Assembly (NCBI RefSeq): GCF_000812875.1
Contig: NZ_JSYK01000003.1
Span: 124,001-188,000, forward strand
Direction of reading: 5' to 3'
DNA length: 64,000 bases
DNA from: Kaistella solincola
GTDB taxonomy: Bacteria > Bacteroidota > Bacteroidia > Flavobacteriales > Weeksellaceae
Within the stretch, counting starts at the first letter, position 1, and the number at the start of each line of letters is the position of its first letter. Shown here one piece after another: positions 44,444-53,318 of this stretch. The notes beneath the pieces are model-generated. The model was given only the letters and a program-made list of their open reading frames with translations, had not been told where the DNA came from and did not search any database. The position numbers and the translations under genes were made by a program.

Positions 44444-46381
44444 ATGAGCATTCGTAAACGCATTCACGACAAAATATACAGCGGAGACAACTTAGTAAAC
44501 ATTTCTGATATCAGGTATTTACCCCGCTGGGTAATTCTTGTTTTGGACGTCTGCATTTTAGCGGTAGCAATATATTTTTCTTGCTATATAATTGAACGGC
44601 TTACTTTTGGGGCAGAAGACGTCTTTTACAATGATGTGCATATGTACCTGCTCATTATTTCTATTGCCGTCTTTTTTATGTTTACGTTTCGCACCTATGC
44701 GGGAATTATTCGGCACTCTACTTTTATAGATTTATTTAAGCTTTTTCTAGCTATTTTTTCCACCACGCTTGTGGTAGGTTTGGTTACTTTCGGATATTTT
44801 CTCCTGGAAGGTCAGCGGCTCATCTATATGTCTATTCCGTTTCTTGTACTTTTTTCCGCAAGTTCTTTTATCCTGCTATTTCTTTTCAGATTATCAGTTA
44901 AAGAATTCTTTCATATCGTTCGGGAGTTTCGTCGTAGCAGTACGAAGAAACGAATCCTCGTGCTTGGCATCAGCGAACAGTCTGTTGCAATTGCACGTGC
45001 AGTTCTGGACAATCCAAACCTTCCGTACCAAATTGCGGGTTTTGTCACACAACGTACCGATTCTAAAAGAGCAAGCCTTTTGGGAAAACCAATTTATAGC
45101 CGTGACCGCATCGAAAACAGCACAAAACAAGCATTAGTTATCGATGGTATTTTGCTGATGAAAGAAATGCTCAGCAAAGAGGAAATGAATTCCTGGGTAA
45201 ACCTTTTTTTAGAAAAGGACCTCCAAATTTTTAAAGCTCCGACTTTACAAAAACTCCGAAACAATGAAGACGGAAATTTAAAGGCGCTTCAGATTGAAGA
45301 TTTACTGAACCGTAAACCGATAAAAATCGAAAACGAAGATGTAAAAAAACGACATTTCGGAAAAACAATCTTGGTAACAGGTGGCGCCGGTTCCATCGGT
45401 AGTGAAATTGTGCGTCAGGTTGCGTTGTTTGAACCTGAACTGATCGTAGTTCTCGACCAGGCAGAAACTCCTTTGTATGAAATTGAGCTGGAAATGCGCG
45501 AAACCTATCCGATGCTTGCTTTCAAATTCGTATTAGCAGATATTTCGAATAAGCACCGCATAGAACCATTGTTTCAGAAATACCATTTTTCAATGGTTTA
45601 TCACGCGGCAGCTTATAAACATGTTCCGCTGATTGAAGAGAATCCACACGAAGCGATTTTGGTAAATATTTTAGGAACAAAAAACCTTTGTACTTTAGCA
45701 TCGCAATACAAGGTGAACCGTTTTGTAATGGTTTCCACCGACAAAGCGGTAAAGCCAACCAATGTAATGGGAGCCAGCAAACGTACTGCAGAGTTGCTGG
45801 TACAGGCACTTCAGAATACGAAAAACAACGAAACTAAATTTATTACCACCAGATTTGGAAATGTTTTAGGATCGAACGGGTCGGTTATTCCACATTTTAA
45901 AAGGCAAATTGAAAACGGAGGTCCGGTTACGATCACGCATCCCGAAATCGTACGTTATTTTATGACGATTCCTGAAGCTTGCGACTTGGTTTTACAGGCT
46001 GGAACCATGGGGCAAGGTGGTGAAATTTTCGTTTTCGATATGGGCGAACCTGTAAAAATCATCGATTTAGCAACCAGAATGATCAAGCTTTCCGGCTATG
46101 AGCCAAATATTGACATTAAAATTATTTACACAGGTTTACGACCGGGCGAAAAGCTTTATGAAGAACTGTTAAGCGACGACGCGAAGACAATGCCGACGCA
46201 TCACGAAAAAATCATGATTTCCAAAGATCCGACCATGGAATTTGCCACAATTGACCGATTTTCAAACCAAATTATCCGCGCTACAATGCGGAGAGAAAAA
46301 GTGGAGGTTGTACAAATTTTAAAAGACATTGTGCCAGACTATAAGAGCAATAATTCAATTTACGAAGTATTGGACAAGTAA
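44444..46381 (+). CDS. pglF: Membrane-bound UDP-GlcNAc 4,6-dehydratase, PglF/WbpM-like
   Basis: 645 aa from the ATG at 44444; a TTG at 44432 is in frame but less likely. It has four N-terminal membrane segments (about residues 25-155), a first Rossmann-like domain (about 165-290) and a C-terminal SDR domain with TGGAGSIGSE (about 308-317), VSTDKAVKPTNVMGASKR (about 429-446) and GLRPGEKLYEE. The usual catalytic Tyr is replaced by Met in the MxxxK motif, as in WbpM/PglF. It makes UDP-4-keto-6-deoxy-GlcNAc at the inner membrane, a branch point for bacillosamine (PglE/PglD) and QuiNAc (WbpV-like, 59717). Confidence 0.9.
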   Translation: MSIRKRIHDKIYSGDNLVNISDIRYLPRWVILVLDVCILAVAIYFSCYIIERLTFGAEDVFYNDVHMYLLIISIAVFFMFTFRTYAGIIRHSTFIDLFKLFLAIFSTTLVVGLVTFGYFLLEGQRLIYMSIPFLVLFSASSFILLFLFRLSVKEFFHIVREFRRSSTKKRILVLGISEQSVAIARAVLDNPNLPYQIAGFVTQRTDSKRASLLGKPIYSRDRIENSTKQALVIDGILLMKEMLSKEEMNSWVNLFLEKDLQIFKAPTLQKLRNNEDGNLKALQIEDLLNRKPIKIENEDVKKRHFGKTILVTGGAGSIGSEIVRQVALFEPELIVVLDQAETPLYEIELEMRETYPMLAFKFVLADISNKHRIEPLFQKYHFSMVYHAAAYKHVPLIEENPHEAILVNILGTKNLCTLASQYKVNRFVMVSTDKAVKPTNVMGASKRTAELLVQALQNTKNNETKFITTRFGNVLGSNGSVIPHFKRQIENGGPVTITHPEIVRYFMTIPEACDLVLQAGTMGQGGEIFVFDMGEPVKIIDLATRMIKLSGYEPNIDIKIIYTGLRPGEKLYEELLSDDAKTMPTHHEKIMISKDPTMEFATIDRFSNQIIRATMRREKVEVVQILKDIVPDYKSNNSIYEVLDK

Positions 46382-46399
46382 TTTAGAATTGTATATTTG
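46370..46399 (+). promoter_or_regulatory. Promoter for wza-wzc of region B
   Basis: TTG (46370-46372) and TATATTTG (46392-46399) are 19 nt apart, a full match to the flavobacterial consensus. It overlaps the 3' end of the dehydratase gene. Transcription would begin near 46406, just before the ATG at 46418, and rules out an upstream TTG start for Wza. Confidence 0.65.
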
Positions 46400-46417
46400 C
46401 ATAAATTGGTAAATTTA

Positions 46418-47215
46418 ATGATGAACAGGAAATTTTGGTTGCTATTTAGCGGTATTTTACTCTTTTTACATTCATGCAAAACAAGGGATAAAGCAGATGA
46501 TCTGAATTATATGCAGAATGCAGAACAAATTGCTACTGCAGCTGCCTCCTCGCAACTTAACACTGTTCAAAAAGGTGATCAACTGGTTATTTTCGTGACA
46601 GCGAAAAATATGGAGGTGGTAAAACCCTTCAACCAGGCTTATTATTCCTCGCAGAATTCTATTTCTACTACACCTTCAAGCTCAAATTCTACCGAAAAAA
46701 CCTATCTGGTTAATTCCGAAGGAGATATTGATTTTCCGATTCTGGGTGCCATCAATACCACCGATAAAACTTTAGAGGAAGTAAAAAACGATCTTACGCA
46801 GCGAATCACTGCATACGTTAAAAATCCTACTGTAACGGTGCGTTTGGCAAACTTCAAGGTTACTGTACTTGGAGAGGTAACCCGCCCAGGACAATACTCG
46901 CTGCCGGAAGTAAATCCTACTTTGTTAAGCGCGATTGGTATTGCAGGTGATCTTACCATGTACGGTAAGCGAGAAGATATTTTAATTGTTCGAAATGTAG
47001 ACGGCCAGCCAACAAAAGAAAGACTGAATTTATTAGATGCTAATTTTGTTAATTCTCCTTATTTTTATTTAAAACAAGGCGACGTAATTTATGTTTCTTC
47101 CAATGAAACAAAAGCAAAAATTGCACGTCAGGACCCGAACACAAGCATCTATCTTGCGGTAGCAGGTACAATCATCGGTCTTGCAGGTATTTTCATTACG
47201 ATTTTCAAAAAATAA
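46418..47215 (+). CDS. wza: Polysaccharide export outer-membrane lipoprotein, Wza-like
   Basis: 265 aa from the ATG at 46418 (46421 is equally possible). It has a lipoprotein signal with the lipobox LHSC (Cys20). The polysaccharide-export domain follows (GDQLVIFVTAKN, NSEGDIDFPILGAI), then SLBB-like segments (VTVLGEVTRPGQYSLPE, GDLTMYGKREDILIVR) and a C-terminal hydrophobic helix (IYLAVAGTIIGLAGIFITIF) that may form the outer-membrane pore. It is shorter than E. coli Wza, as is usual in Bacteroidota. Wzc starts 3 nt downstream; together they form the envelope export complex. Confidence 0.9.
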   Translation: MMNRKFWLLFSGILLFLHSCKTRDKADDLNYMQNAEQIATAAASSQLNTVQKGDQLVIFVTAKNMEVVKPFNQAYYSSQNSISTTPSSSNSTEKTYLVNSEGDIDFPILGAINTTDKTLEEVKNDLTQRITAYVKNPTVTVRLANFKVTVLGEVTRPGQYSLPEVNPTLLSAIGIAGDLTMYGKREDILIVRNVDGQPTKERLNLLDANFVNSPYFYLKQGDVIYVSSNETKAKIARQDPNTSIYLAVAGTIIGLAGIFITIFKK

Positions 47216-47218
47216 ATA

Positions 47219-49582
47219 ATGAGTCAGAGCACAAACCCCGACGTGGATGCTTCGGATGATATCAACATTAATGAACTTATAAAGCCTTATACGCGCCGCT
47301 GGCCCTGGTTTTTGCTTTCTGTACTTCTGATGGTTCTGGTGACTTATATTTACCTGAAAATCACCGAGCCTTCTTACCAAATTGAATCCACCGTTCTTAT
47401 AAAAGATGCCAAAAAATCTCCCAGCAGTGGGCTAGGTGCGCTCTCGGACCTGTCGGCGTTCGGTAATATGGCAACTAACAGCATTGAAAACGAAATTGAA
47501 GTTTTCAAATCCAAAAAGCTTCTGAAAGATGCATTGTCGCGTTTAGGTTTGCAAACTACGCTTTACGCTGAAAAAAACTTCCGCAAAACTGAATTGTATG
47601 GTGAAACCGCGCCAATAATCATTCAGGTAATTAACGAAAAACAGTACGAAGAGCCGGTAAAAAATCCTGTCGAAATTACTTTGGAAGGTGACAAAATTAC
47701 CCTTACTTCGCCGGAAATTTCTGCACCGATTGTTACCACTTTTAACAGGACAATCAGCTTGCCATATGCCAATATTTTAATTCGGAAAAATATGGCTGCA
47801 GAGCCGTCAAAAATTAAAGATTTAGGTAAAATGTTTTTCACCTATGAAACTTTGGAAGCGGCGGTAAACAGGTTTCAGGAAAATATGGTGGTTGACTTGG
47901 TGGACAAAGATGCGACTGTCATCGGTTTATCAATGAAATATCCGGTAAAGGAAAAAGCGAAAAATCTGCTCAATAAGCTGATAGAATCTTATAATAACGA
48001 TGCGACAAACGATAAAAATTCTGAGTCTAAAAAAACAAAGGATTTTATCGATGACCGTATCGCGATCATCGCGAATGAATTAGGCGACGTTGAGTCTCAG
48101 AAAGAAAACTTCAAACGTGCGAATAACATTACTGATATTTCCACCGAAGCTTCTTTAAACCTGGAAACTTCCGCAAAAGGCCGTCAAAAACTTTTAGAAG
48201 CTGAAACGGAATTAAGTCTGACTAACGATCTGATTTCTTATATGTCGAGATTGGGAAGTAACCAAACTTTGCCATCAAGCGTCGGCTTGAGCAACCCAAC
48301 GGCTTCTGTGAACATTAATGCTTATAACCAGTTGATTTTAGAGCGCAACAGTCTTTTGGAAAACGCTACGCCGCAAAACCCGGTGATTGGTGATCTCACG
48401 AAGCAAATTAATAATCTGCGCGCTTCTGTAATGGACGCTTTGGTGAAATCGCGCACAGGATTGCAAACTTCCATTAATGAAATTCAGGCGGAGCAGAATT
48501 CCATTTCCGCGAAGATTTCGAAAGTACCGGCGCAGGAAAAAATGTTCCGGAGTATTGAAAGACAGCAGCAAATAAAGGAAAATCTCTATTTAATTCTTTT
48601 AGAAAAAAGGGAAGAAACAGCCATAAATTTAGCAATGACTGCGCCTAAAGCCCGGGTTCTGGACGCGGCGTATGCTTCTGAAAAACCGGTTGCTCCGAAA
48701 AAAATGCTGATTTTAGGTGGTGCAGTAGCACTTGGTCTTTTACTTCCGTTCGCATTTATTTATGTAAAAGAACTTTTGGATAATAAGATCCGCTCGAAAC
48801 ACGACCTTGAAAAACTTTCTTCAACGCCTGTGGTGGGTGAATTGCCACGCGTTTTAAAAGGCCAGAGCGAAATTGTACAATTGAACGATCTTTCACCGAT
48901 GTCGGAAGCTTTCAGAATTCTTATTACCAATATGAATTTTATGCTGCCGAAAAAAGAAAAGGGAAAAGTGGTTTTTGTTACTTCCACCATTAAAGGTGAA
49001 GGTAAAACTTTCACATCTGTAAACCTGGCGCTGACACTTGCATCGTCGCGAAATAAAGTGGTGATTATTGGTGCAGATATCCGGAATCCACAGCTTCAAA
49101 GGTATAACCCAGAAAGAAAAGGATTGGACGGCTTAACCGAATTTCTTTACAATCCCGACGAAAAGATAGAGGACATCATCCACGTTTCTACCTTCAATCC
49201 GCATTTGGATATAATTTATTCCGGAAGTATTCCGCCAAATCCGACTGAATTATTATCGAACGGCCGTTACGAAGATCTTGTTGATCAGCTGAAACCTCAC
49301 TACGATTACATTATTATCGACACCGCGCCGTTGATGCTTGTTACTGATACCTTACTTTCAGCTGATATGGCTGATGCGACCATTTATGTCACCCGTTCAG
49401 GCTTTACCGAAAAGCCACTGATTGATTTCGCCAATAAGCAAGTTGCCACTAAAAAAATCAAAAACGTTGGTTTTGTTTTAAATGACGTTGATAAAAACCA
49501 TTTCGGCTACGGCAACAAGTACGGTTATGGTTACCAGGCGGAAGAAAAGGGATTTTTTGACCGCTTAAAGAGCAAATTTTAA
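47219..49582 (+). CDS. wzc: Wzc-type polysaccharide co-polymerase with BY-kinase (region B)
   Basis: 787 aa, full length. TM1 lies near residues 27-45 ([19 protein letters not shown]), a long periplasmic coiled-coil at about 60-490, and TM2 near 498-520. The cytoplasmic kinase has Walker A ([11 protein letters not shown], about 590), Walker A' ([10 protein letters not shown]) and Walker B ([11 protein letters not shown], about 696), with a C-terminal Tyr-rich tail ([13 protein letters not shown]). It controls polymer length and export through cyclic autophosphorylation. It is paralogous to the partial gene at 1-1263. No partner phosphatase is seen nearby. A palindrome covers its stop codon. 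Confidence 0.94.
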   Translation: MSQSTNPDVDASDDININELIKPYTRRWPWFLLSVLLMVLVTYIYLKITEPSYQIESTVLIKDAKKSPSSGLGALSDLSAFGNMATNSIENEIEVFKSKKLLKDALSRLGLQTTLYAEKNFRKTELYGETAPIIIQVINEKQYEEPVKNPVEITLEGDKITLTSPEISAPIVTTFNRTISLPYANILIRKNMAAEPSKIKDLGKMFFTYETLEAAVNRFQENMVVDLVDKDATVIGLSMKYPVKEKAKNLLNKLIESYNNDATNDKNSESKKTKDFIDDRIAIIANELGDVESQKENFKRANNITDISTEASLNLETSAKGRQKLLEAETELSLTNDLISYMSRLGSNQTLPSSVGLSNPTASVNINAYNQLILERNSLLENATPQNPVIGDLTKQINNLRASVMDALVKSRTGLQTSINEIQAEQNSISAKISKVPAQEKMFRSIERQQQIKENLYLILLEKREETAINLAMTAPKARVLDAAYASEKPVAPKKMLILGGAVALGLLLPFAFIYVKELLDNKIRSKHDLEKLSSTPVVGELPRVLKGQSEIVQLNDLSPMSEAFRILITNMNFMLPKKEKGKVVFVTSTIKGEGKTFTSVNLALTLASSRNKVVIIGADIRNPQLQRYNPERKGLDGLTEFLYNPDEKIEDIIHVSTFNPHLDIIYSGSIPPNPTELLSNGRYEDLVDQLKPHYDYIIIDTAPLMLVTDTLLSADMADATIYVTRSGFTEKPLIDFANKQVATKKIKNVGFVLNDVDKNHFGYGNKYGYGYQAEEKGFFDRLKSKF

Positions 49583-49595
49583 GAAATTTCTTAAA
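49578..49595. repeat. Perfect 18-nt palindrome over the wzc stop codon
   Basis: TTTAAGAAATTTCTTAAA is a perfect palindrome overlapping the TAA at 49580-49582 and followed by a T-rich stretch. It may be a weak terminator, attenuator or protein-binding site; the AT content makes chance possible. Confidence 0.35.
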
Positions 49596-49655
49596 GTTTT
49601 CTTTATCATTTTAGTTTTAATTTTTTTTCTTTGTCAAGGGAAATCGCTGCGAATT

Positions 49656-50057
49656 ATGAAACCAACGCTTATCAATTTACCAAAAATAGTGGATCCACGC
49701 GGGAATCTTTCATTTTTCGAGAATAGCCATCAGATACCGTTTGAAATTAAGCGTACTTATTGGATTTATGACGTTCCCGGCGGTGAAAAAAGAGGAAGCC
49801 ACGCGTTTAAAGAACAGCAGGAATTTATTGTCGCTCTGTCTGGAAGTTTTGATGTGGTGATTAATGACGGAAATGAAGAGCAGTGTTTTACACTGAACCG
49901 TTCGTATCACGGTTTGTATATACCACGAATGTACTGGCGAACTTTACAAAATTTTTCTACCAATTCTTTGGCGCTCATTGTTTCCGACAAATCATATTCT
50001 GAGTATGATTACATCCGGAATTTTGATGATTTTAAAAGGTTGAAATATGAAAAATAA
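49656..50057 (+). CDS. WxcM/FdtA-like cupin, HAF variant (copy B)
   Basis: 133 aa, the same length as the copy A protein. DPRGNLSFFE near 13-22, RTYWIYDVPGGEKRGSHAFKE (parts RTYWIYD and RGSHAFKE) and NRSYHGLYIPRMYWRT are visible. It has His49 but Phe51 where FdtA/QdtA-type enzymes have a second histidine. Since both copies kept this change, selection probably maintains it. It overlaps the next cupin gene by 11 nt, which suggests the two proteins are made in equal amounts and perhaps form a complex. Confidence 0.8.
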   Translation: MKPTLINLPKIVDPRGNLSFFENSHQIPFEIKRTYWIYDVPGGEKRGSHAFKEQQEFIVALSGSFDVVINDGNEEQCFTLNRSYHGLYIPRMYWRTLQNFSTNSLALIVSDKSYSEYDYIRNFDDFKRLKYEK

Positions 50058-50463
50058 ATCTGTTTTTGACTGTTCTGTCGTTCATTTAGGAAAAATAAAT
50101 TTTGCGGAGGGTAATTTAACTGTGGTAGAGAATTCTTCGGATTTCCCGTTTGAAGTGCAACGCGTTTTTTATTTATATGATATTGCGGGTGGTGAAAGCC
50201 GCGGCTCGCACGCACATGCGGAATGTCACCAGTTTTTAATTGCCGCTTCCGGAAGCTTTGAAGTTTCACTGGACGATGGTAAGTTTAAAAGGCAGGTTTT
50301 TTTAAACCGCCCGGATTTTGGTCTTCATATTCCGCCTGGTATCTGGGCTTCCGAACTTAATTTTTCCTCCGGTGCAATTTGTTTGGTTTTAGCCTCCACA
50401 ACTTTTGATGAAGCGGATTATATCCGTGATTATGAAACATTTTTAAAAAATATTAATGAGTAA
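50047..50463 (+). CDS. fdtA: dTDP-6-deoxyhexulose 3,4-ketoisomerase, FdtA/QdtA-like (copy B)
   Basis: 138 aa single cupin domain. [11 protein letters not shown] holds His55 and His57, the pair expected in the active site, and [16 protein letters not shown] and [16 protein letters not shown] follow. It isomerises dTDP-4-keto-6-deoxyglucose (made by RmlA/RmlB, encoded at 62167-64000) to a 3-keto sugar. Galacto or gluco product (FdtA versus QdtA) is undecided. It overlaps both neighbours (11 nt upstream, 8 nt downstream). Confidence 0.84.
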   Translation: MKNKSVFDCSVVHLGKINFAEGNLTVVENSSDFPFEVQRVFYLYDIAGGESRGSHAHAECHQFLIAASGSFEVSLDDGKFKRQVFLNRPDFGLHIPPGIWASELNFSSGAICLVLASTTFDEADYIRDYETFLKNINE

Positions 50464-50932
50464 AATCCATCCATTGGCTGAAGTACAGTCCTCATCCGTT
50501 GGTGAAGGTACTTATGTCTGGCAATTTTCAGTTATTTTAAAAGAGGCAGTTATTGGCGCGAATTGCAACATTAATTGTCATGTTTTTATTGAAAATGATG
50601 TGGTGATCGGCAATAATGTCACGGTTAAACCTGGCGTTCAAATTTGGGACGGCTTAAGGATTGAAGACAATGTTTTCATCGGACCCAATGTAACTTTTAC
50701 CAACGATCATTTCCCGCGTTCTAAGCAATATCAGGAGAATGTTTTACAGACAAATATTAAAAAAGGTGCAAGTATTGGCGCGAATTCCACAATTTTAGGT
50801 GGTATTACAATTGGCGAAGACTCATTAATTGGTGCCGGAAGTGTCGTGACGAAAGACGTTCCTGCAAACGAATTGTGGCTGGGCAATCCTGCACGTAAAG
50901 TAAAAAATATTATTGATGATAAAATTTCTTGA
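50456..50932 (+). CDS. fdtC: dTDP-3-amino-3,6-dideoxyhexose N-acetyltransferase, FdtC/QdtC-like
   Basis: 158 aa left-handed beta-helix acetyltransferase. Hexapeptide turns include [51 protein letters not shown] and [31 protein letters not shown] near 81-91 is typical of the WlbB/QdtC group. It acetylates the 3-amine of dTDP-Fuc3N or dTDP-Qui3N using acetyl-CoA. It is the intact counterpart of the pseudogene at 14421-14878 and the only visible source of this activity in the window. It overlaps the aminotransferase by 17 nt. Confidence 0.85.
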   Translation: MSKIHPLAEVQSSSVGEGTYVWQFSVILKEAVIGANCNINCHVFIENDVVIGNNVTVKPGVQIWDGLRIEDNVFIGPNVTFTNDHFPRSKQYQENVLQTNIKKGASIGANSTILGGITIGEDSLIGAGSVVTKDVPANELWLGNPARKVKNIIDDKIS

Positions 50933-52016
50933 TTTACAGGCGATAAATCTTGTTCACCAAAAGGAAATTGAAGATAAACTACTGGAAGTTTTCCGAAGCG
51001 GCTGGTATCTTTTGGGAAATGAAGTCAAGATTTTCGAGGCTAAACTGGCAAATTTTATCGGAACTTCACACGCGATAGGCGTGGCCAACGGCTTGGATGC
51101 TTTGAGGCTCATTCTTCGCGCTTATATCGAAAACGGTGTGATGCAAAAAGGGGACGAAATTATCGTGCCGGCAAACACCTACATCGCATCCATATTGGCG
51201 ATTTCCGATAATGGCTTGGTTCCGGTTTTGGTTGAGCCATCGCCCGAAACTTTCAATATCGATGTTTCTGAGATCGAGAAGAAAATTACCCCGAAAACTC
51301 GCGGAATTTTAATAGTTCATCTTTACGGTAGAGCCATCTGGTCTGAGGAATTACAAAAAATTGCCGCAAACAACGGCTTAAAAATAATTGAAGACAACGC
51401 CCAGGCCATCGGTGCGAGCTGGAACAGCATTAAAACCGGAAATCTTGGCGATGCGGCTGCCTTCAGTTTTTACCCTGGAAAAAATTTAGGTGCTTTGGGT
51501 GACGCTGGAGCTGTTACAACCAACGATGAAAGTCTTGCGGATACCATTCGTGCTGTTGCTAATTACGGTTCCAAAGAAAAATACGTTAATCTTTATCAAG
51601 GTTTGAATTCCCGTTTGGATGAAATTCAAGCCGCAGTTCTTTCCGTAAAAATTGAATATATCGACGCGGAAAATGGGCGGCGCCGTGAAATTGCAGAGAA
51701 ATATCTGGCCGGAATAAAAAACCCGAAGCTGGTATTACCGGAAAATCCCTCGGATAAAAACGAACACGTTTGGCATCTTTTCGTGATCCAAACTACGGAA
51801 CGGGAAAAACTTCAGAAATATCTTCTCGAAAAAGGTGTTCAAACGTTGATCCATTATCCTATACCGCCACACCAGCAGGCGGCCTACAGTGATTGGAACG
51901 AATTATCTTTTCCCATTACGGAAAAAATTCACCAAGAAGTTTTAAGCCTGCCGATTTCACCTGTTTTAACCGATGAGGAAGTTGAAAGTGTAGTTGCTGC
52001 GCTCAATGATTTTTAA
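50916..52016 (+). CDS. fdtB: dTDP-3-amino-3,6-dideoxyhexose aminotransferase, FdtB/QdtB-like (copy B)
   Basis: 366 aa from the ATG at 50916, which aligns with the copy A start. DegT/DnrJ/EryC1/StrS fold; PLP Lys189 in [46 protein letters not shown] and [11 protein letters not shown]. It aligns end to end with the 14881 protein with no gaps evident at the landmarks. It aminates C3 of the FdtA product. It abuts the flippase gene with no spacer. Confidence 0.87.
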   Translation: MIKFLDLQAINLVHQKEIEDKLLEVFRSGWYLLGNEVKIFEAKLANFIGTSHAIGVANGLDALRLILRAYIENGVMQKGDEIIVPANTYIASILAISDNGLVPVLVEPSPETFNIDVSEIEKKITPKTRGILIVHLYGRAIWSEELQKIAANNGLKIIEDNAQAIGASWNSIKTGNLGDAAAFSFYPGKNLGALGDAGAVTTNDESLADTIRAVANYGSKEKYVNLYQGLNSRLDEIQAAVLSVKIEYIDAENGRRREIAEKYLAGIKNPKLVLPENPSDKNEHVWHLFVIQTTEREKLQKYLLEKGVQTLIHYPIPPHQQAAYSDWNELSFPITEKIHQEVLSLPISPVLTDEEVESVVAALNDF

Positions 52017-53318
52017 ATGATTAAAAAAGCTAAGAATCTGCTACAAACCGACCTGGTAAAAGTTTTCTCATTAACAGGTTTATCTACGGTAATTAAGCTT
52101 TTAACAAGTTATATTACTGTGAAAGTGGTGGCAGCTTTGGTTGGTCCGGGCGGCATCGCACTGATCGGGCAACTCCAAAATTGTACGGCAATTTTTACCA
52201 CATTTGGTTCAGGAGGCATCAATAATGGTGTCATCCGCTATGTTTCAGAGCATAAAACTGATGAATCTTCATTCAAAAAATACGTGCAGAGTGGCTTAAA
52301 AATAACCATTTATTTGTCGCTTTTTTCAGGTTTTTTACTGGTTTTTCTCAGCTCATATCTCAGCCAGTGGATTTTGCTAGATGCGCAATACTATTACGTT
52401 TTCATTTTTCTGGGCATCAGTCTGCTTTTTTTGTCTTTAAACAATTTTTTACTTTCGATACTCAATGGTTTACAGGAGTTTCGAAAGTTTGTCATCATAA
52501 ATATTATCACCAGTATAATCGGTCTCTTACTGACGGTTTTTTTGGTCATTAATTTCAAACTAGAAGGTGCACTGATCGCGACCGTCACTTATCAAAGCGT
52601 TGTTTTTTTTGGAACAATTCTTTTTTTAAAAAAAATTGAGTGGTTCAGCAAAGCCTTTTTGTGGGGTAAAATGAATCGTGAAATTGTAAGAAAATATTTT
52701 TCGTATTCGTTGATGGCGGTGGTTTCGGCGGCTACCGTTCCTGTTTCACAGCTTTTGGTTCGCGGTCATTTAATACAGAAATTTACTGTAGAAAATGCGG
52801 GCTTTTGGGAGGGCATGAACCGTATTTCCGGTTTATATTTAATGTTATTTACGACATCGTTCAGTGTTTATTACCTTCCGAAATTATCTGAAATAAAGAC
52901 CCAAAATTTATTACGCAAAGAAATTTTGACGACTTACAAAATCATAACACCCATAATTATTGGCAGCTTATTAGGCATTTTTTTGCTAAAAGATTTGGTA
53001 ATAAATATACTTTTTACCAGTGAATTTTACCCGATGAAAAATTTATTTTTTTGGCAGTTATTGGGCGATTTTTTTAAAATTATGAGCTGGATTCTTGCTT
53101 TTCTAATGGTTGCAAAATCGATGACTAAAATGTACATTATAACGGAAATTTTATTTTCGCTTCTTTTAGTTGGCTTGTCCTATTATTTTATCGATAAAAA
53201 CGGCGTAATTGGGGCGACGCAATCTTACTGTTTAAATTATTTTATTTATTTTGTGGTGATGGTTATCATTTTTAGAAAACTATTATTTAAACCTCATTTA
53301 AAATCAGCTGCTTTATGA
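52017..53318 (+). CDS. wzx: O-antigen translocase, WzxE-type flippase
   Basis: 433 aa, about 12 membrane segments. The start TGLSTVIKLLTSYITVKV and VGPGGIALIGQLQN are typical of WzxE-like proteins, a different subgroup from the region A flippase. It should move the lipid-linked region B repeat unit across the inner membrane. It starts directly after the aminotransferase stop and overlaps the next GT4 gene by 4 nt (ATGA). WzxE relatives often act on glycans with 4- or 3-amino-6-deoxy sugars, which fits its position. Confidence 0.88.
   Translation: MIKKAKNLLQTDLVKVFSLTGLSTVIKLLTSYITVKVVAALVGPGGIALIGQLQNCTAIFTTFGSGGINNGVIRYVSEHKTDESSFKKYVQSGLKITIYLSLFSGFLLVFLSSYLSQWILLDAQYYYVFIFLGISLLFLSLNNFLLSILNGLQEFRKFVIINIITSIIGLLLTVFLVINFKLEGALIATVTYQSVVFFGTILFLKKIEWFSKAFLWGKMNREIVRKYFSYSLMAVVSAATVPVSQLLVRGHLIQKFTVENAGFWEGMNRISGLYLMLFTTSFSVYYLPKLSEIKTQNLLRKEILTTYKIITPIIIGSLLGIFLLKDLVINILFTSEFYPMKNLFFWQLLGDFFKIMSWILAFLMVAKSMTKMYIITEILFSLLLVGLSYYFIDKNGVIGATQSYCLNYFIYFVVMVIIFRKLLFKPHLKSAAL

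Larger units (their letters stand above)
49656..52016 (+). repeat. Amino-sugar cassette, copy B (paralogue of 13618-15981)
   Basis: The gene order is the same as in copy A: HAF cupin, HAH cupin, acetyltransferase, aminotransferase. Overlaps between neighbours are also alike (11 nt between the cupins in both). All four genes are intact here. In both loci the cassette lies next to a flippase gene, before the cassette in copy A and after it in copy B. Confidence 0.9.

Noticed and set aside
49578-49595. Palindrome as an attachment or insertion site
   Set aside because: No target-site duplication, recombinase or transposase is near either cassette; it is kept only as an AT-rich palindrome.
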